A stretch of DNA of 64,000 nt, taken from positions 496,001 to 560,000 of the forward strand of contig JAJDDJ010000013.1 in the NCBI GenBank assembly GCA_029260395.1, written 5' to 3'. Under the pieces are notes generated by a model. The model saw only the letters and a program-made list of their open reading frames with translations. It did not search any database and was not told the DNA's origin. Below, piece after piece: positions 8,464 to 17,094 of the stretch. This DNA is from Phycisphaerales bacterium. Its GTDB lineage: Bacteria; Planctomycetota; Phycisphaerae; Phycisphaerales; UBA1924. The first letter of the stretch is position 1; every line of letters starts with the position of its first letter. The translations under genes were made by a program, and so were the position numbers.

Positions 8464-10956
8464 ATGCGCAAAGCACTCTCGACGCTGCTCGCCCTCAGCC
8501 TGGGGACGCTCGTTTCCTGCGATCCCATCCCCGCGACGCTGACCAACCTGCAGCAGCAGTTTGAAGGTGCCGCCAATGCGTGCGTGGTGGAAGGGCCCGA
8601 GGGCTCGGGCCGCGTGCTGGTGCTCCAGTACGTCCCGATCGCGACGGACAACGTGACGCTGACCATTTATGAGTCCACGAACATCATCGGCGCGGGCGGG
8701 AGAATCTGCTTCACTGTGCCCGGAAAGCCCGTGGCGATCGGCAAGTGCGTGAGCGATACGACCGCATCGGGCATCTCGAGGATCGCGGTGGCGACCGACG
8801 ACGGCCAGGTACACCTCATCAACATTGAGTCGGGCGTGGACTCGACGCTCGGGCCGAGCGGCGTCGAGATGATCCGCGGTATCGAGTTTGTCGCGGGCTC
8901 TGTGCCCGGGCGCAAGAACATCGTGGTCTACGGCGACAAGGGCGGCGCGACCGACGCGGTCGGTGTCTTCATCGACAACGGCGACGGCTCGTACCTCAAT
9001 GGCGAGTTCCAGTCTGGCCTGGCTTCGGTCACCGGCATGAAGGGCCTCGATCTCGACGGCGACGGCGACGAGGACCTCGCGTTCACCAGCCCTACCGGTC
9101 CCAACGCGCTGCGCACCGCGTTCTACGACGCCGACCTCGCGTACGCTGCGGCGTTCGCCTACACGGTCGCCGACTCGGCAGCCGGGCTGGGCTCGGCCGA
9201 CCTCGACGGCGACGGGCGCAAGGACCTGGTGGTTTTCAGCGATGTGCCGCTCAGCATCGGGCAGGCAACCGTGTTCAAGAACATGGGCGACGGCACGGTC
9301 TCGCAGACCCACACGCAGCCTGTCGGCAGCGGCCCGACCCACATCGCGTTCGGCGACGTCAATCTCGACGGCCACCCGGACGCGGTGGTGGCCAACGGGA
9401 ACGACGACACCGTGAGCCTGCTGTTCGGCATCACCGGCGCAGCGTTCGGCGCGGCGAGCACGCACGTCGTCCCCGACGGCGTAGCTGACATGCTGCTGAC
9501 GAGCGTCGGCCCTCCCGGGCTCAGCGCGCCGTACCCGCACGTTGATCTGGTCGTGTACTCGACCTTCGAGAACGTGGCCGTGGTCCTGCTGGGCGACGGC
9601 ACAGACCTCGTGAGCGAGCAGGTCGTCAAAGTGCCAGCGGCCAACGAAGTGCTCGACTTTGTGCTGGCGGACTTCGACAACTCGGGTGACGGGGTGCTTG
9701 AAGCCGCGGCGCTGATGGTGCCTACGGACACGGGCTCGTTCCCGTACGACCTCTACACCGTTCCCTGGGATGCCGGTGCGCAAACGTGGGGCACACCCGG
9801 CCCGCCGGACGACTCGGCCAACCTGTTCGGCAAGCTCGTCACGGCCGATTTCGACGGGGTCAACGGCCCCGACCTGGCAGGGGGCATCCTCAGCGGCGGG
9901 GTCGGCGTCCTGCTGAATGACGGCAGCGGAGGGCTCGGCCTCGCACCGCTCACGATCGACACCGCGGGCCGGCAGGTCCAGGCGATCGAGGTCGCGAACA
10001 TCAACACGCAAGAGACGGTCGACCAGCACCCCGATGCCATCATCCTGGTCGACAACGAGCTCCGCACATGGTTCGGCCAGGGGGACGGGACGTTCACCGC
10101 CGGTCCAACGACGGCCGCGATAGGCCGGAGCATGGCGATGGCGATCGACCCGAACGGCTCGATCCGGCTGTGCGTCGCGCACCCCGCGATCGACTCGGCG
10201 ACGTTCTGGCTCGTGAACACCGACGGCACGTTCACGCAGACCGACACTGTCTCAACTGCGCCCTTGGGGAACATCTCGTCCATCACGGCGGGCGACTTCA
10301 ACGCGGACGGCTTGCCCGATTTTGTCGCGGTCAGCTCCGACGACCCGCAAGTGGATGTACGCGTGCTCCTGTTCGAGCGGCAGGCCTCGCCCGGTGACTA
10401 CTCGGCCCAGACTTTGTTTACGGGCGCACGTTCCGAAGGCTGGGCGCTGCTCGATGCGGTCATCGCCGATTTAGATGGCAACGGCCAGGCCGATGTGGTC
10501 GCGGTCAACAACGGCTTCGATCCCGCCGAACAGTTTGTCGCTCAGTTGCCCGGGATCACGGCGGGCATGTCGGTCTTGCCCGTCGAGTCGTACCTCTCGG
10601 GCGAGCCCTCGGGACGCATCGCGGTTGCCGACCTTGGCGGCGACGGCGGGACGTGGGTAGTCACGGGCAAGGCCGGGCTGGCAACGGGGCTTTCCGCCTT
10701 GCCTGTTCGGATCAATCGCTTCGTGGAGGCTTGCGTGGGCGATATCGCCGACGACTTCGGCAACCCCGGCGGTGATGGCATGGTGAGCTTTGGCGACTTC
10801 CTCGCGCTGCTCGGACTCATCGGCCCTTGCCCGGGTGGTACCCCCGGCTGCACCGGCGACATCGCCGACGATTTCGGCACACTCAACGGTGGTGACGGCA
10901 TGGTGAGCTTCGGTGACTTCCTTGCGCTGCTCGGGCTCATCGGGCCATGTCCGTAG
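8464..10956 (+). CDS. Secreted FG-GAP/VCBS repeat protein with two C-terminal dockerin-like modules
   Basis: An 830-residue exported protein. The N-terminus has a signal sequence with a lipobox-like LVSC at residues 16-19, so it may be a lipoprotein. The body carries FG-GAP/VCBS repeats with Ca-binding-like loops: DLDGDGDEDLAF, DLDGDGRKDLVVF, DVNLDGHPDAVV, DFNADGLPDFVAV and DLDGNGQADVVAV, which usually build a beta-propeller. From residue 757 two tandem modules follow, each reading roughly GDIADDFG...GGDGMVSFGDFLALLGLIGPC, the second ending the protein. ATG is preceded by AAGGAG. The same tail occurs in three other proteins of this window. Role is probably extracellular or surface binding; the ligand is unknown. 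Confidence 0.85.
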   Translation: MRKALSTLLALSLGTLVSCDPIPATLTNLQQQFEGAANACVVEGPEGSGRVLVLQYVPIATDNVTLTIYESTNIIGAGGRICFTVPGKPVAIGKCVSDTTASGISRIAVATDDGQVHLINIESGVDSTLGPSGVEMIRGIEFVAGSVPGRKNIVVYGDKGGATDAVGVFIDNGDGSYLNGEFQSGLASVTGMKGLDLDGDGDEDLAFTSPTGPNALRTAFYDADLAYAAAFAYTVADSAAGLGSADLDGDGRKDLVVFSDVPLSIGQATVFKNMGDGTVSQTHTQPVGSGPTHIAFGDVNLDGHPDAVVANGNDDTVSLLFGITGAAFGAASTHVVPDGVADMLLTSVGPPGLSAPYPHVDLVVYSTFENVAVVLLGDGTDLVSEQVVKVPAANEVLDFVLADFDNSGDGVLEAAALMVPTDTGSFPYDLYTVPWDAGAQTWGTPGPPDDSANLFGKLVTADFDGVNGPDLAGGILSGGVGVLLNDGSGGLGLAPLTIDTAGRQVQAIEVANINTQETVDQHPDAIILVDNELRTWFGQGDGTFTAGPTTAAIGRSMAMAIDPNGSIRLCVAHPAIDSATFWLVNTDGTFTQTDTVSTAPLGNISSITAGDFNADGLPDFVAVSSDDPQVDVRVLLFERQASPGDYSAQTLFTGARSEGWALLDAVIADLDGNGQADVVAVNNGFDPAEQFVAQLPGITAGMSVLPVESYLSGEPSGRIAVADLGGDGGTWVVTGKAGLATGLSALPVRINRFVEACVGDIADDFGNPGGDGMVSFGDFLALLGLIGPCPGGTPGCTGDIADDFGTLNGGDGMVSFGDFLALLGLIGPCP
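10732..10956 (+). repeat. Tandem dockerin-like module pair (copy 1)
   Basis: Two modules of about 35 residues joined by a GGTPGC linker, encoded at the 3' end of the preceding gene. Nearly identical DNA occurs at 12405-12626, 31932-32156 (minus strand) and 59379-59615. The DxDxDG-like GGDGMVSFGD loop resembles one half of a dockerin, and the flanking Cys residues could form a disulfide. Confidence 0.8.
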
Positions 10957-10961
10957 TCTTT

Positions 10962-10992
10962 TTGTTGGCGCGGGAGCACGTTCTAGTAGACT
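10962..10992 (+). promoter_or_regulatory. Possible promoter of the PQQ-propeller gene
   Basis: TAGACT (10987-10992) has TTGGCG 16 nt upstream or TTGTTG 19 nt upstream. It lies 69 nt before the GTG start. Weak evidence. Confidence 0.3.
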
Positions 10993-11060
10993 GAGGACCG
11001 AACTCGGCGTCTGTGGGCCGGGTCGTTGGCTGTGCATCCATCTGTTCGAGGAGCTACACC

Positions 11061-12626
11061 GTGAGAGAGACTATGACCGCCGCATCGCTCTTTGCCTTGT
11101 CCGCTGGTTGCATGGCGCTGTCCCCAGCCGCAGCGACCGCACAGGACGATCAGTGGGGTGCCGGCCCGGGCGGCAACTCGGCCCGCAACTGCGTCTCGAC
11201 CGTGATCGGCCCGAGCGCCCCTACCGAGATCTGGCGTGGCTCGCCCGTGGGCGACATTCTTGAAACCCAGCCGTTCATCGGCGATGGGTTCGTGGTCACA
11301 GGCCGCATCCAGAGCTTTACGATTCCTACGGGTTCGTTCATCGTGGCGCAGGACCTGTTCACGGGCTCGGTGCTCTGGCAGGTGCAACTGCCTTACAACG
11401 ACAACGCTCTCAACCCCGACCTCGATGCCGAATGGCGAGGCCGGGTGACGAGCGCTCGCAACGACCGTGTCTACGCAACCCGCGCGGGCAACACGAGCTC
11501 GGCCCCGGTGTACGCGCTCGACGCGGCCGACGGCTCGGTCGTGTGGATAAGCGAAGACCTCATCACCAACGGCTCGACCGAAGGTAACGCCTTCGCGCCC
11601 AACGGCGACCTGATCGTGGGCAGCCAGGTAGCGGGTTCGGCCAACCAGATCCCGGGCAACGTGATGCGCATCAACAAGGACACGGGCGAGACGATCTGGA
11701 AGACCGACCGCTCGTGCCCGACCTCCAACGGCTGCTCGGTCGCGGTCGCCAACAACAAGGTGTACTACTTCCAGGCCGGCGCCCCGGGCCCGATTGTCAC
11801 CGCAGCGGACCTTGCAACCGGAGCCGTGCTGTATTCGTCCGTCCCGGGCGACATCGAGACCGGCTTCGTCCAGCAGGTCGGCTTGTTCGTTGGCCAAGAC
11901 GGCACGATCTATGTGCCGCGCGGCCAGCAGGGCCTGCCGGGCGATCTGCCGGGAACCGAGTTCGACACCTTCTTCGCCCTGCGCGACACGGGGAGCGCGA
12001 TCGAGCCTATCTACGGCCTGCCCGCGGGGTTCGTGCCGTTCTCGACCACGGGCACGACCAGCGACGGCAGCGTGTACGCCTACCGCACGCCGGAGAACTC
12101 ATCGGGTCAGCTTCTCGGGGAGTTGATCGTGCTCCGGCTCGACGCGACGGGGACGATCATCAACCAGTCCGCGGCGCTGCCCACCACGACGGTCGCACCC
12201 TCGCCGAGGATGGCGATCGGCGCGGACGACACCATCTATCTCTCGACCGAAGCAGCGCTCGTAAGCCTCAATCCTGATCTCACGGAGAACTGGCGCATCG
12301 ACGACTGGGTCGATCTCGGCTTCCCGGCGCTGGGTCAAGACGGCGTGCTCGTCGTCAGCAGCGGCAACACCGATCTCCGCGCGTTCCAAACTCCGTCTGC
12401 GATGTGCGTAGGCGACATCGCAGACGACTTTGGCAACCTCGGCGGCGATGGCATGGTGAGCTTCGGCGACTTCCTCGCGCTGCTCGGGCTGATCGGACCG
12501 TGCCCAGGTGGAACGCCCGGTTGCACGGGCGACATCGCAGACGACTTTGGCAACCTCGGAGGAGACGGCATGGTGAGCTTCGGCGACTTCCTCGCGCTGC
12601 TCGGGCTCATCGGGCCGTGCCCGTAA
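11061..12626 (+). CDS. Secreted PQQ-like beta-propeller protein with two C-terminal dockerin-like modules
   Basis: 521 residues. I chose GTG at 11061 because GAGGAG lies 8 nt upstream and a clean signal peptide (MTAASLFALSAGCMALSPAA, then ATAQ) begins directly after. The body has PQQ/BamB-like repeats with the typical strand-turn patterns: DLFTGSVLWQVQLP, ALDAADGSVVWISEDL, INKDTGETIWKTD and ADLATGAVLYSSVP. These build a beta-propeller. Two dockerin-like modules start at residue 449 and end the protein. It sits 104 bp downstream of another dockerin protein in the same orientation, so the two may act in one extracellular assembly. No catalytic motif is visible. Confidence 0.85.
   Translation: MRETMTAASLFALSAGCMALSPAAATAQDDQWGAGPGGNSARNCVSTVIGPSAPTEIWRGSPVGDILETQPFIGDGFVVTGRIQSFTIPTGSFIVAQDLFTGSVLWQVQLPYNDNALNPDLDAEWRGRVTSARNDRVYATRAGNTSSAPVYALDAADGSVVWISEDLITNGSTEGNAFAPNGDLIVGSQVAGSANQIPGNVMRINKDTGETIWKTDRSCPTSNGCSVAVANNKVYYFQAGAPGPIVTAADLATGAVLYSSVPGDIETGFVQQVGLFVGQDGTIYVPRGQQGLPGDLPGTEFDTFFALRDTGSAIEPIYGLPAGFVPFSTTGTTSDGSVYAYRTPENSSGQLLGELIVLRLDATGTIINQSAALPTTTVAPSPRMAIGADDTIYLSTEAALVSLNPDLTENWRIDDWVDLGFPALGQDGVLVVSSGNTDLRAFQTPSAMCVGDIADDFGNLGGDGMVSFGDFLALLGLIGPCPGGTPGCTGDIADDFGNLGGDGMVSFGDFLALLGLIGPCP
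12405..12626 (+). repeat. Tandem dockerin-like module pair (copy 2)
   Basis: Both modules read GDIADDFGNLGGDGMVSFGD, then FLALLGLIGPCP, with a GGTPGC linker. They are almost identical to each other and to the other three pairs in the window. Confidence 0.8.
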
Positions 12627-12672
12627 GAGGCAGTCGGAGAGACGAGCGCTCTCGGCTCGAAAGCAGCCGGGC

Positions 12673-13563
12673 TCAGTTCTTGAAGCGGTCGCGTGCTGCG
12701 GGCGTCTTGGCCGTCAAGTCGGCAAGCACTCGTTTCTGATCATCGTCGAGCTGATCGGGATTGGGCGCGTGGACAACGACCACGGTCCGGAGGTCGCCCG
12801 GCTCGCCGGTGCGCGGCTTGATACCGTGACCACGCACGCGGAGCGTTGCGCCTGTTGAAGTCCCAGCGGGAACACGCAGGCTGACGGTTTTGCCGTCGGG
12901 CGCTGGGATCTCGACAGTCGCTCCCAGAGCCGCTTCGCCCGCGCTCAACGGGAGATCGAGTTCGAGATCCTTGGGCGCACCGGTCACACGTCGATACACC
13001 GGGTGTTTGCCGATGCGAACGGTCACGATCAAGTCGCCCGAACTGGCTTGTCCAACGCCAGCCTCCCCGCCGCTGCGCACGCGGAGCTTGGCGCCCTCTT
13101 GCACACCCGGCGGGACCTTGACCTCGATGGTGCGCACACCCGAGCCCGAATCAACGCGGACAGTCTCAGTCCCGCCGCGCACGGCTGTAAGAAAGGAGAC
13201 GTCGATGGGCCGGTGGATGTCCCGCCCTCGGCGGGCAGCCCTCGATTGACCCGGCGCGCCGCGAGCCCCAAAGAAGGCGTCGAACATTGAGCCGAGATCA
13301 TCGGGGTCCATCGAAGCCGCGGTCTGCGCGAAGACATCGTCGCTGGCATGGCCAAATCGATCAAACTTGGCGCGTTTTTCAGGGTCGCTCAGCACGGCGT
13401 AGGCGCGCTGGAGTTCGCTGAAACGCTCGGCGGCGCCGTCGCTCTTGTCGACATCCGGGTGTACCGCTCGCGCCCTGGCGCGGTACGCCTTTTTAATCTC
13501 CTCAGGTGAGGCATCACGCCTCACGCCGAGGGTTTCGTAGGGATCGCTTCTCGCTGTGCTCAT
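12673..13563 (-). CDS. DnaJ-type co-chaperone without zinc finger (CbpA-like)
   Basis: A 296-residue Hsp40 that would stimulate DnaK ATPase and hand over unfolded clients. The J domain (about 8-70) has DPYETLGVRRDASPEEIKKAY and the essential HPD motif in AVHPDVDK. A short G/F-like linker follows (MFDAFFGARGAPG), then the two beta-barrel substrate domains (RGRDIHRPIDVSFLTAV; VKVPPGVQEGAKLRVRSGG; GDLIVTVRIGKHPVYRR; LRVPAGTSTGATLRVRGHG). The four CxxCxGxG repeats of DnaJ are absent, which places it with CbpA-type proteins. A GAGGAG lies about 12 nt before the ATG. No dnaK or grpE is adjacent. Confidence 0.92.
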   Translation of the reverse strand: MSTARSDPYETLGVRRDASPEEIKKAYRARARAVHPDVDKSDGAAERFSELQRAYAVLSDPEKRAKFDRFGHASDDVFAQTAASMDPDDLGSMFDAFFGARGAPGQSRAARRGRDIHRPIDVSFLTAVRGGTETVRVDSGSGVRTIEVKVPPGVQEGAKLRVRSGGEAGVGQASSGDLIVTVRIGKHPVYRRVTGAPKDLELDLPLSAGEAALGATVEIPAPDGKTVSLRVPAGTSTGATLRVRGHGIKPRTGEPGDLRTVVVVHAPNPDQLDDDQKRVLADLTAKTPAARDRFKN

Positions 13564-13607
13564 GCGAGCGACGGGCTCCTCATTGAACTAATACGCAGAG
13601 AAGCGGC

Positions 13608-14783
13608 TCACTCGTCGGAACCGTCCTCGGCTTGCTCCGCATCGTCCGCACCTTCTTCTGGCGTGGGGCCCTGCTCAGCCGGCTCGGGTGGCGGTGGCGG
13701 TGCCTCGACGTACTGCGTCTGGAACGTGAAGATCAGGTCGGACCACGCCGGAATACCTCCACCAGCTGCGGGACGCTCCTTGTAGCCCTGGTCAGAACGA
13801 ATGATAAACCGATGCCACTCGCCGGCTTGTAGCCCCATGATCGCGGGCTGGAGGCCCTCGATCAGCCTGCCCGGAGCGGTGAACCGCAGGACATCCCGGC
13901 CGGCAAGCTCCGAGGAATCGAACATGTATCCGGGGTTGTCGCTGGCTTGCAGGTAGCCCCAGTAGCGGAATCCCACCTTGTCGAGAGCAGCGATGGCTTT
14001 GCCCTCGTCGAGGTCGAGCATGGTGATACGCCACACGCCGTCGATGATCTGCTCGCTCACAAACGGATGATCCGCCTTGGAGAAGCCGTAAAACGTCCCA
14101 GCGGCCGGCCCGGAGACAAGAGCGCCAGAAGCATCAAAGAACCGATCGGCGACCTGCAGCGAGCCGGGCTCGATGCGTAGCTCGCTGGTCATCTCGACCG
14201 CGCCTCGCTCGTTCACCGGGTACGCGCAGGAGGTCTTGCCCGTCCAGCCGTTGCCCGAAGGGGCCATGGTCATGTCGAGGGTGCCCCGGAAGTCCTCGGC
14301 CCTGAAGCCCGGGAAGAAACCGGGGTACATCCACATGCCGGTCATCGCGCCGTTGCGGGCCTCTTCTTTGGCTTCCAGCGTGCGGAGATGCACCGTGTTC
14401 CCACGCTTCCAGAACTGGAGCACCGCCTGGTAGTACGGCTCATAGGCCGTGTCTTCGGCCGCAACCTCGACGTACATCGCATCGGGGTACGCGTCCATTT
14501 TCACGGGCGTGAAGGTAATGAGCGTGTTGGTCGAATCCTCGGAAGCGAATTCAGTAATCGGGGCGTTAGATTTCCAAGTACCGCTCATCATGCCAGCGAT
14601 CTGTGCGAACTCGGGGCTCGACCACTGGGCTGTGTACGACCCGTCGCCGTTCAGCGGCGTGTCGGGCATCTGAGGCGGCTCGGGAACAACGGGCGTGTCA
14701 TCCTGCGCCGTCGCGACTGCTGCGAACGGCAGCAGGAGCGCGGAACAGAGCAGGGTTCGTGCTGCGGGGTGCTTACGGATCAT
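13608..14783 (-). CDS. Exported CpcT/CpeT-like and FKBP-type prolyl isomerase fusion
   Basis: 391 residues with a signal peptide (TLLCSALLLPFAAVATAQ). Residues about 40-215 resemble the CpcT/CpeT family: GMMSGTWKS, AMYVEVAAED, PYYQAVLQFWKRG and late C-Y-P...G...EL strands. In cyanobacteria these are phycobilin lyases, but homologues in non-photosynthetic bacteria have no known role. Residues about 255-360 match an FKBP-type peptidyl-prolyl isomerase: YWGYLQASDNPGYMFDSSEL, PGRLIEGLQPAIMGLQAGEW, then GYKER and IPAWSDLIFTFQTQYV. The tail is acidic and Pro-rich. The ATG at 14783 has GGAG about 9 nt upstream. Both domain calls rest on pattern matching by eye. Confidence 0.75.
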   Translation of the reverse strand: MIRKHPAARTLLCSALLLPFAAVATAQDDTPVVPEPPQMPDTPLNGDGSYTAQWSSPEFAQIAGMMSGTWKSNAPITEFASEDSTNTLITFTPVKMDAYPDAMYVEVAAEDTAYEPYYQAVLQFWKRGNTVHLRTLEAKEEARNGAMTGMWMYPGFFPGFRAEDFRGTLDMTMAPSGNGWTGKTSCAYPVNERGAVEMTSELRIEPGSLQVADRFFDASGALVSGPAAGTFYGFSKADHPFVSEQIIDGVWRITMLDLDEGKAIAALDKVGFRYWGYLQASDNPGYMFDSSELAGRDVLRFTAPGRLIEGLQPAIMGLQAGEWHRFIIRSDQGYKERPAAGGGIPAWSDLIFTFQTQYVEAPPPPPEPAEQGPTPEEGADDAEQAEDGSDE

Positions 14784-14851
14784 GGTTCGGGTCTCCATTT
14801 CGTTCTGGTTACTGGCCATCGGCGCGGGCCGCATGGCGAAGACAGGTTCGA

Positions 14852-15817
14852 TCAGGCGAGTTCAGGGAAAAGGCTGGTGACCACTCCGACGAGGTCGGCA
14901 ACGTGGGACGCGGACTCATCAAAGAGCTTCTGTTCATCGGCTGTGAGCTTGAACTCCACGACTTTCTCGACGCCCTTGGCACCGAGCAGGGCCGGAACAC
15001 CGACGAACAGACCCTTCTTTCCGAACTGCCCGTCGAGGTATACAGCCGACGGGATGATGCGTTTCTTGTCCTTGATGATCGCCTCCACCATCTGGATGGT
15101 GCCAAGGGCCGGGGCGTAGAAAGCGCTGGTGCCCATGAGCTTGACGATCTCGCCGCCGCCCGCTTTGGCACGCTCGACGCACGCCGTGATCTTGTCCTCG
15201 GGCAGCAGGTCGGTGATCGGGATGCCATGGACGCTGGTGAGACGCGGGAACGGGACCATGTCGTCGCCGTGCCCGCCGAGCAGCACGGCCTGCACATCCT
15301 CGACGCTCACGCCAAGCTCCCACGCGATGAACGCCCGGTAGCGTGCGCAGTCCAGAGCGCCCGCTTGGCCCATGATGCGGTGAGCCGGGAAACCTGTGGC
15401 TTTCCATGCGGTGTAGACCATCGCATCGAGCGGGTTGGAGACCACGATGACGATCGAGTCGGGCGCGTGCTGCTTGATGTTCTCGCTGACGCTCTTGACG
15501 ATTTTGACGTTGGTCTGGATCAGGTCGTCGCGGCTCATGCCCGGCTTGCGCGGCAGGCCCGCGGTCACCACGACCACGTCAGACCCGGCGATGTCCTTGT
15601 AGTCGAACGTGCCCGTGAGCTTGGAATCGAATCCCTCGATCGGCGCGCAACAACCCAGGTCGATCATCTTGCCCTTAGGCATGTGCTGATCGGGCGCATC
15701 GGCCCGCGGGATGTCCAGCAGCACAATGTCGCCGAGTTCCTTCTGAGCCGCCCAGTGCGCACAGGTCGCGCCCACGTTCCCGGCACCGATGATGCTGATC
15801 TTCGCCCGCTTTGGCAT
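14852..15817 (-). CDS. mdh: Malate dehydrogenase (LDH/MDH superfamily)
   Basis: NAD-dependent interconversion of malate and oxaloacetate in the TCA cycle. 321 residues, the usual length. The Rossmann motif GAGNVGATCAHWAA is at about 11-24, the substrate-loop arginines lie in GLPRKPGMSRDDL, the conserved Asn in VVSNPLDAM, and the catalytic His in GGHGDDMVPF. The substrate loop RKPGMSRDDL is of malate rather than lactate dehydrogenase type. I chose the ATG at 15817 because homology starts there and GAGAGGA lies about 10 nt upstream. The gene appears monocistronic; the CpcT-FKBP gene is 68 bp downstream in the same direction. Confidence 0.95.
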   Translation of the reverse strand: MPKRAKISIIGAGNVGATCAHWAAQKELGDIVLLDIPRADAPDQHMPKGKMIDLGCCAPIEGFDSKLTGTFDYKDIAGSDVVVVTAGLPRKPGMSRDDLIQTNVKIVKSVSENIKQHAPDSIVIVVSNPLDAMVYTAWKATGFPAHRIMGQAGALDCARYRAFIAWELGVSVEDVQAVLLGGHGDDMVPFPRLTSVHGIPITDLLPEDKITACVERAKAGGGEIVKLMGTSAFYAPALGTIQMVEAIIKDKKRIIPSAVYLDGQFGKKGLFVGVPALLGAKGVEKVVEFKLTADEQKLFDESASHVADLVGVVTSLFPELA

Positions 15818-15884
15818 GAAACTGATCCTCTCAAGCAATGAGTCGATTAGGTGAACCCCACGGTAGGTCGGCACTCCGGGATCG

Positions 15885-16841
15885 TCACCCGCTGGCCTGG
15901 CTGTCCACTCCTTCTTGGCGTTCCGCCATCGGCTGGGCAAACTCGATGCCCGGCGGTTCGGCGGCCTCCGCACCGGCCATCCCCCTCGTCGGCAGCGCCG
16001 GACTCAAGAGCTTGCCGCCTTCGATCGCGAGCACGAGCAGCGGCTGGCCCGCCACCGGGGGCTCGGCCATCGATACCACCAGATCCGGTCTCAGCTTGCC
16101 CGTCGCGAAGTCGTTTCTGCGGTAGACCTGCCTCGGGTTGGCCGACCGCTCGGGACCGGCGATCTTGCCGCCGAGTCTGGTGAGAAACCGCCCGATCGCT
16201 TTCATAACGGCTTGCTCGGGAACCGCCCCAGCGGGGCCGCGTGCAAACCCAGCGGGCGAACCCCTGAGCAGCGGATAGCCCGGCACGGGCACGAACACAT
16301 CGCCCCTAAACCCGAGGGGCGACACCGCCGCGAACAAACCCGCTGTGTGGTCGCCAACGAGCCGATCGCTCGCGACGGTCCACTCGATGCCCGCGTTGCT
16401 CGCGGCCTCGAACATGGCGCGTGCATCGTCGATGATCTCCTCGACTTCCGCTGGCGGCTCGTTGGACCAGATCGTGTAGAGCGCCTTAGCCGCACTCTGG
16501 CAGGTCAACTCGGCCCGGTCGAGCGCCGCCGGCCTGTCGGCATCGGCCAGTTCGTCGAGTTCGCTCAGCGCGTGGGTTATTGCCTGCAACTCGATGATCG
16601 CCGGTACCGCCGCTTTCCACTGGCCGCCCGCTCCGTCATCGGGCAGCGCGACCGATGCCTGCGCGAACTCGGTCCACCGCGCGAGCAGCCCAGCCCAGGT
16701 GAGCGATCGGTCTTGGGCCGTTTGGTCGTCCATGCCCAACGGTAGCGCCGACTTCATTGCCCGCGCAAGAAACAGCCCCTGAGCCTCGGTGGACGCCCAG
16801 GGGCCTTGAGGGTTTTGAACCGATCGCGTGCTGGCAGCCAT
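15885..16841 (-). CDS. Hypothetical protein
   Basis: Unrecognised protein of about 318 residues if started at the ATG at 16841. Starts at 16760 and 16733 are equally possible, and none has a clear Shine-Dalgarno. There is no signal peptide. The middle is helical (about 30-130), followed by a region with short strands (GDVFVPVPGYPLLRGSPAG, PDLVVSMAEPPVAGQPLLVL) that could be an alpha/beta domain. It lies 67 bp upstream of mdh on the same strand and may be co-transcribed with it. I cannot assign a family. Confidence 0.6.
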   Translation of the reverse strand: MAASTRSVQNPQGPWASTEAQGLFLARAMKSALPLGMDDQTAQDRSLTWAGLLARWTEFAQASVALPDDGAGGQWKAAVPAIIELQAITHALSELDELADADRPAALDRAELTCQSAAKALYTIWSNEPPAEVEEIIDDARAMFEAASNAGIEWTVASDRLVGDHTAGLFAAVSPLGFRGDVFVPVPGYPLLRGSPAGFARGPAGAVPEQAVMKAIGRFLTRLGGKIAGPERSANPRQVYRRNDFATGKLRPDLVVSMAEPPVAGQPLLVLAIEGGKLLSPALPTRGMAGAEAAEPPGIEFAQPMAERQEGVDSQASG

Positions 16842-17094
16842 TATTCGAGCTGGCACATACGAATGGTGCCTGCTCTGCTGCCAACCGATGGTGCTTGAGG
16901 CTGCAGGCCCGCCACGGTCCATGACCCAGCCTAAAGGGGTCCTCGGACGGGTTGCCGCACGCACGGGCACAAGGCAGAGCCGCTTCCAGCGACCACTCCC
17001 CGGCGGACTCTCCTTCGTCCGCCTCCCGTGCTGACCTCTTCGCACCAAGCCCGGCCGCCTGTGGGCGTATGCATAAGCCCGACGGCCAAGCCGA

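Noticed and set aside
8383-10182. Long minus-strand ORF opposite the VCBS protein
   Set aside because: Antisense shadow with His/Arg/Val-rich composition and no recognisable domain.
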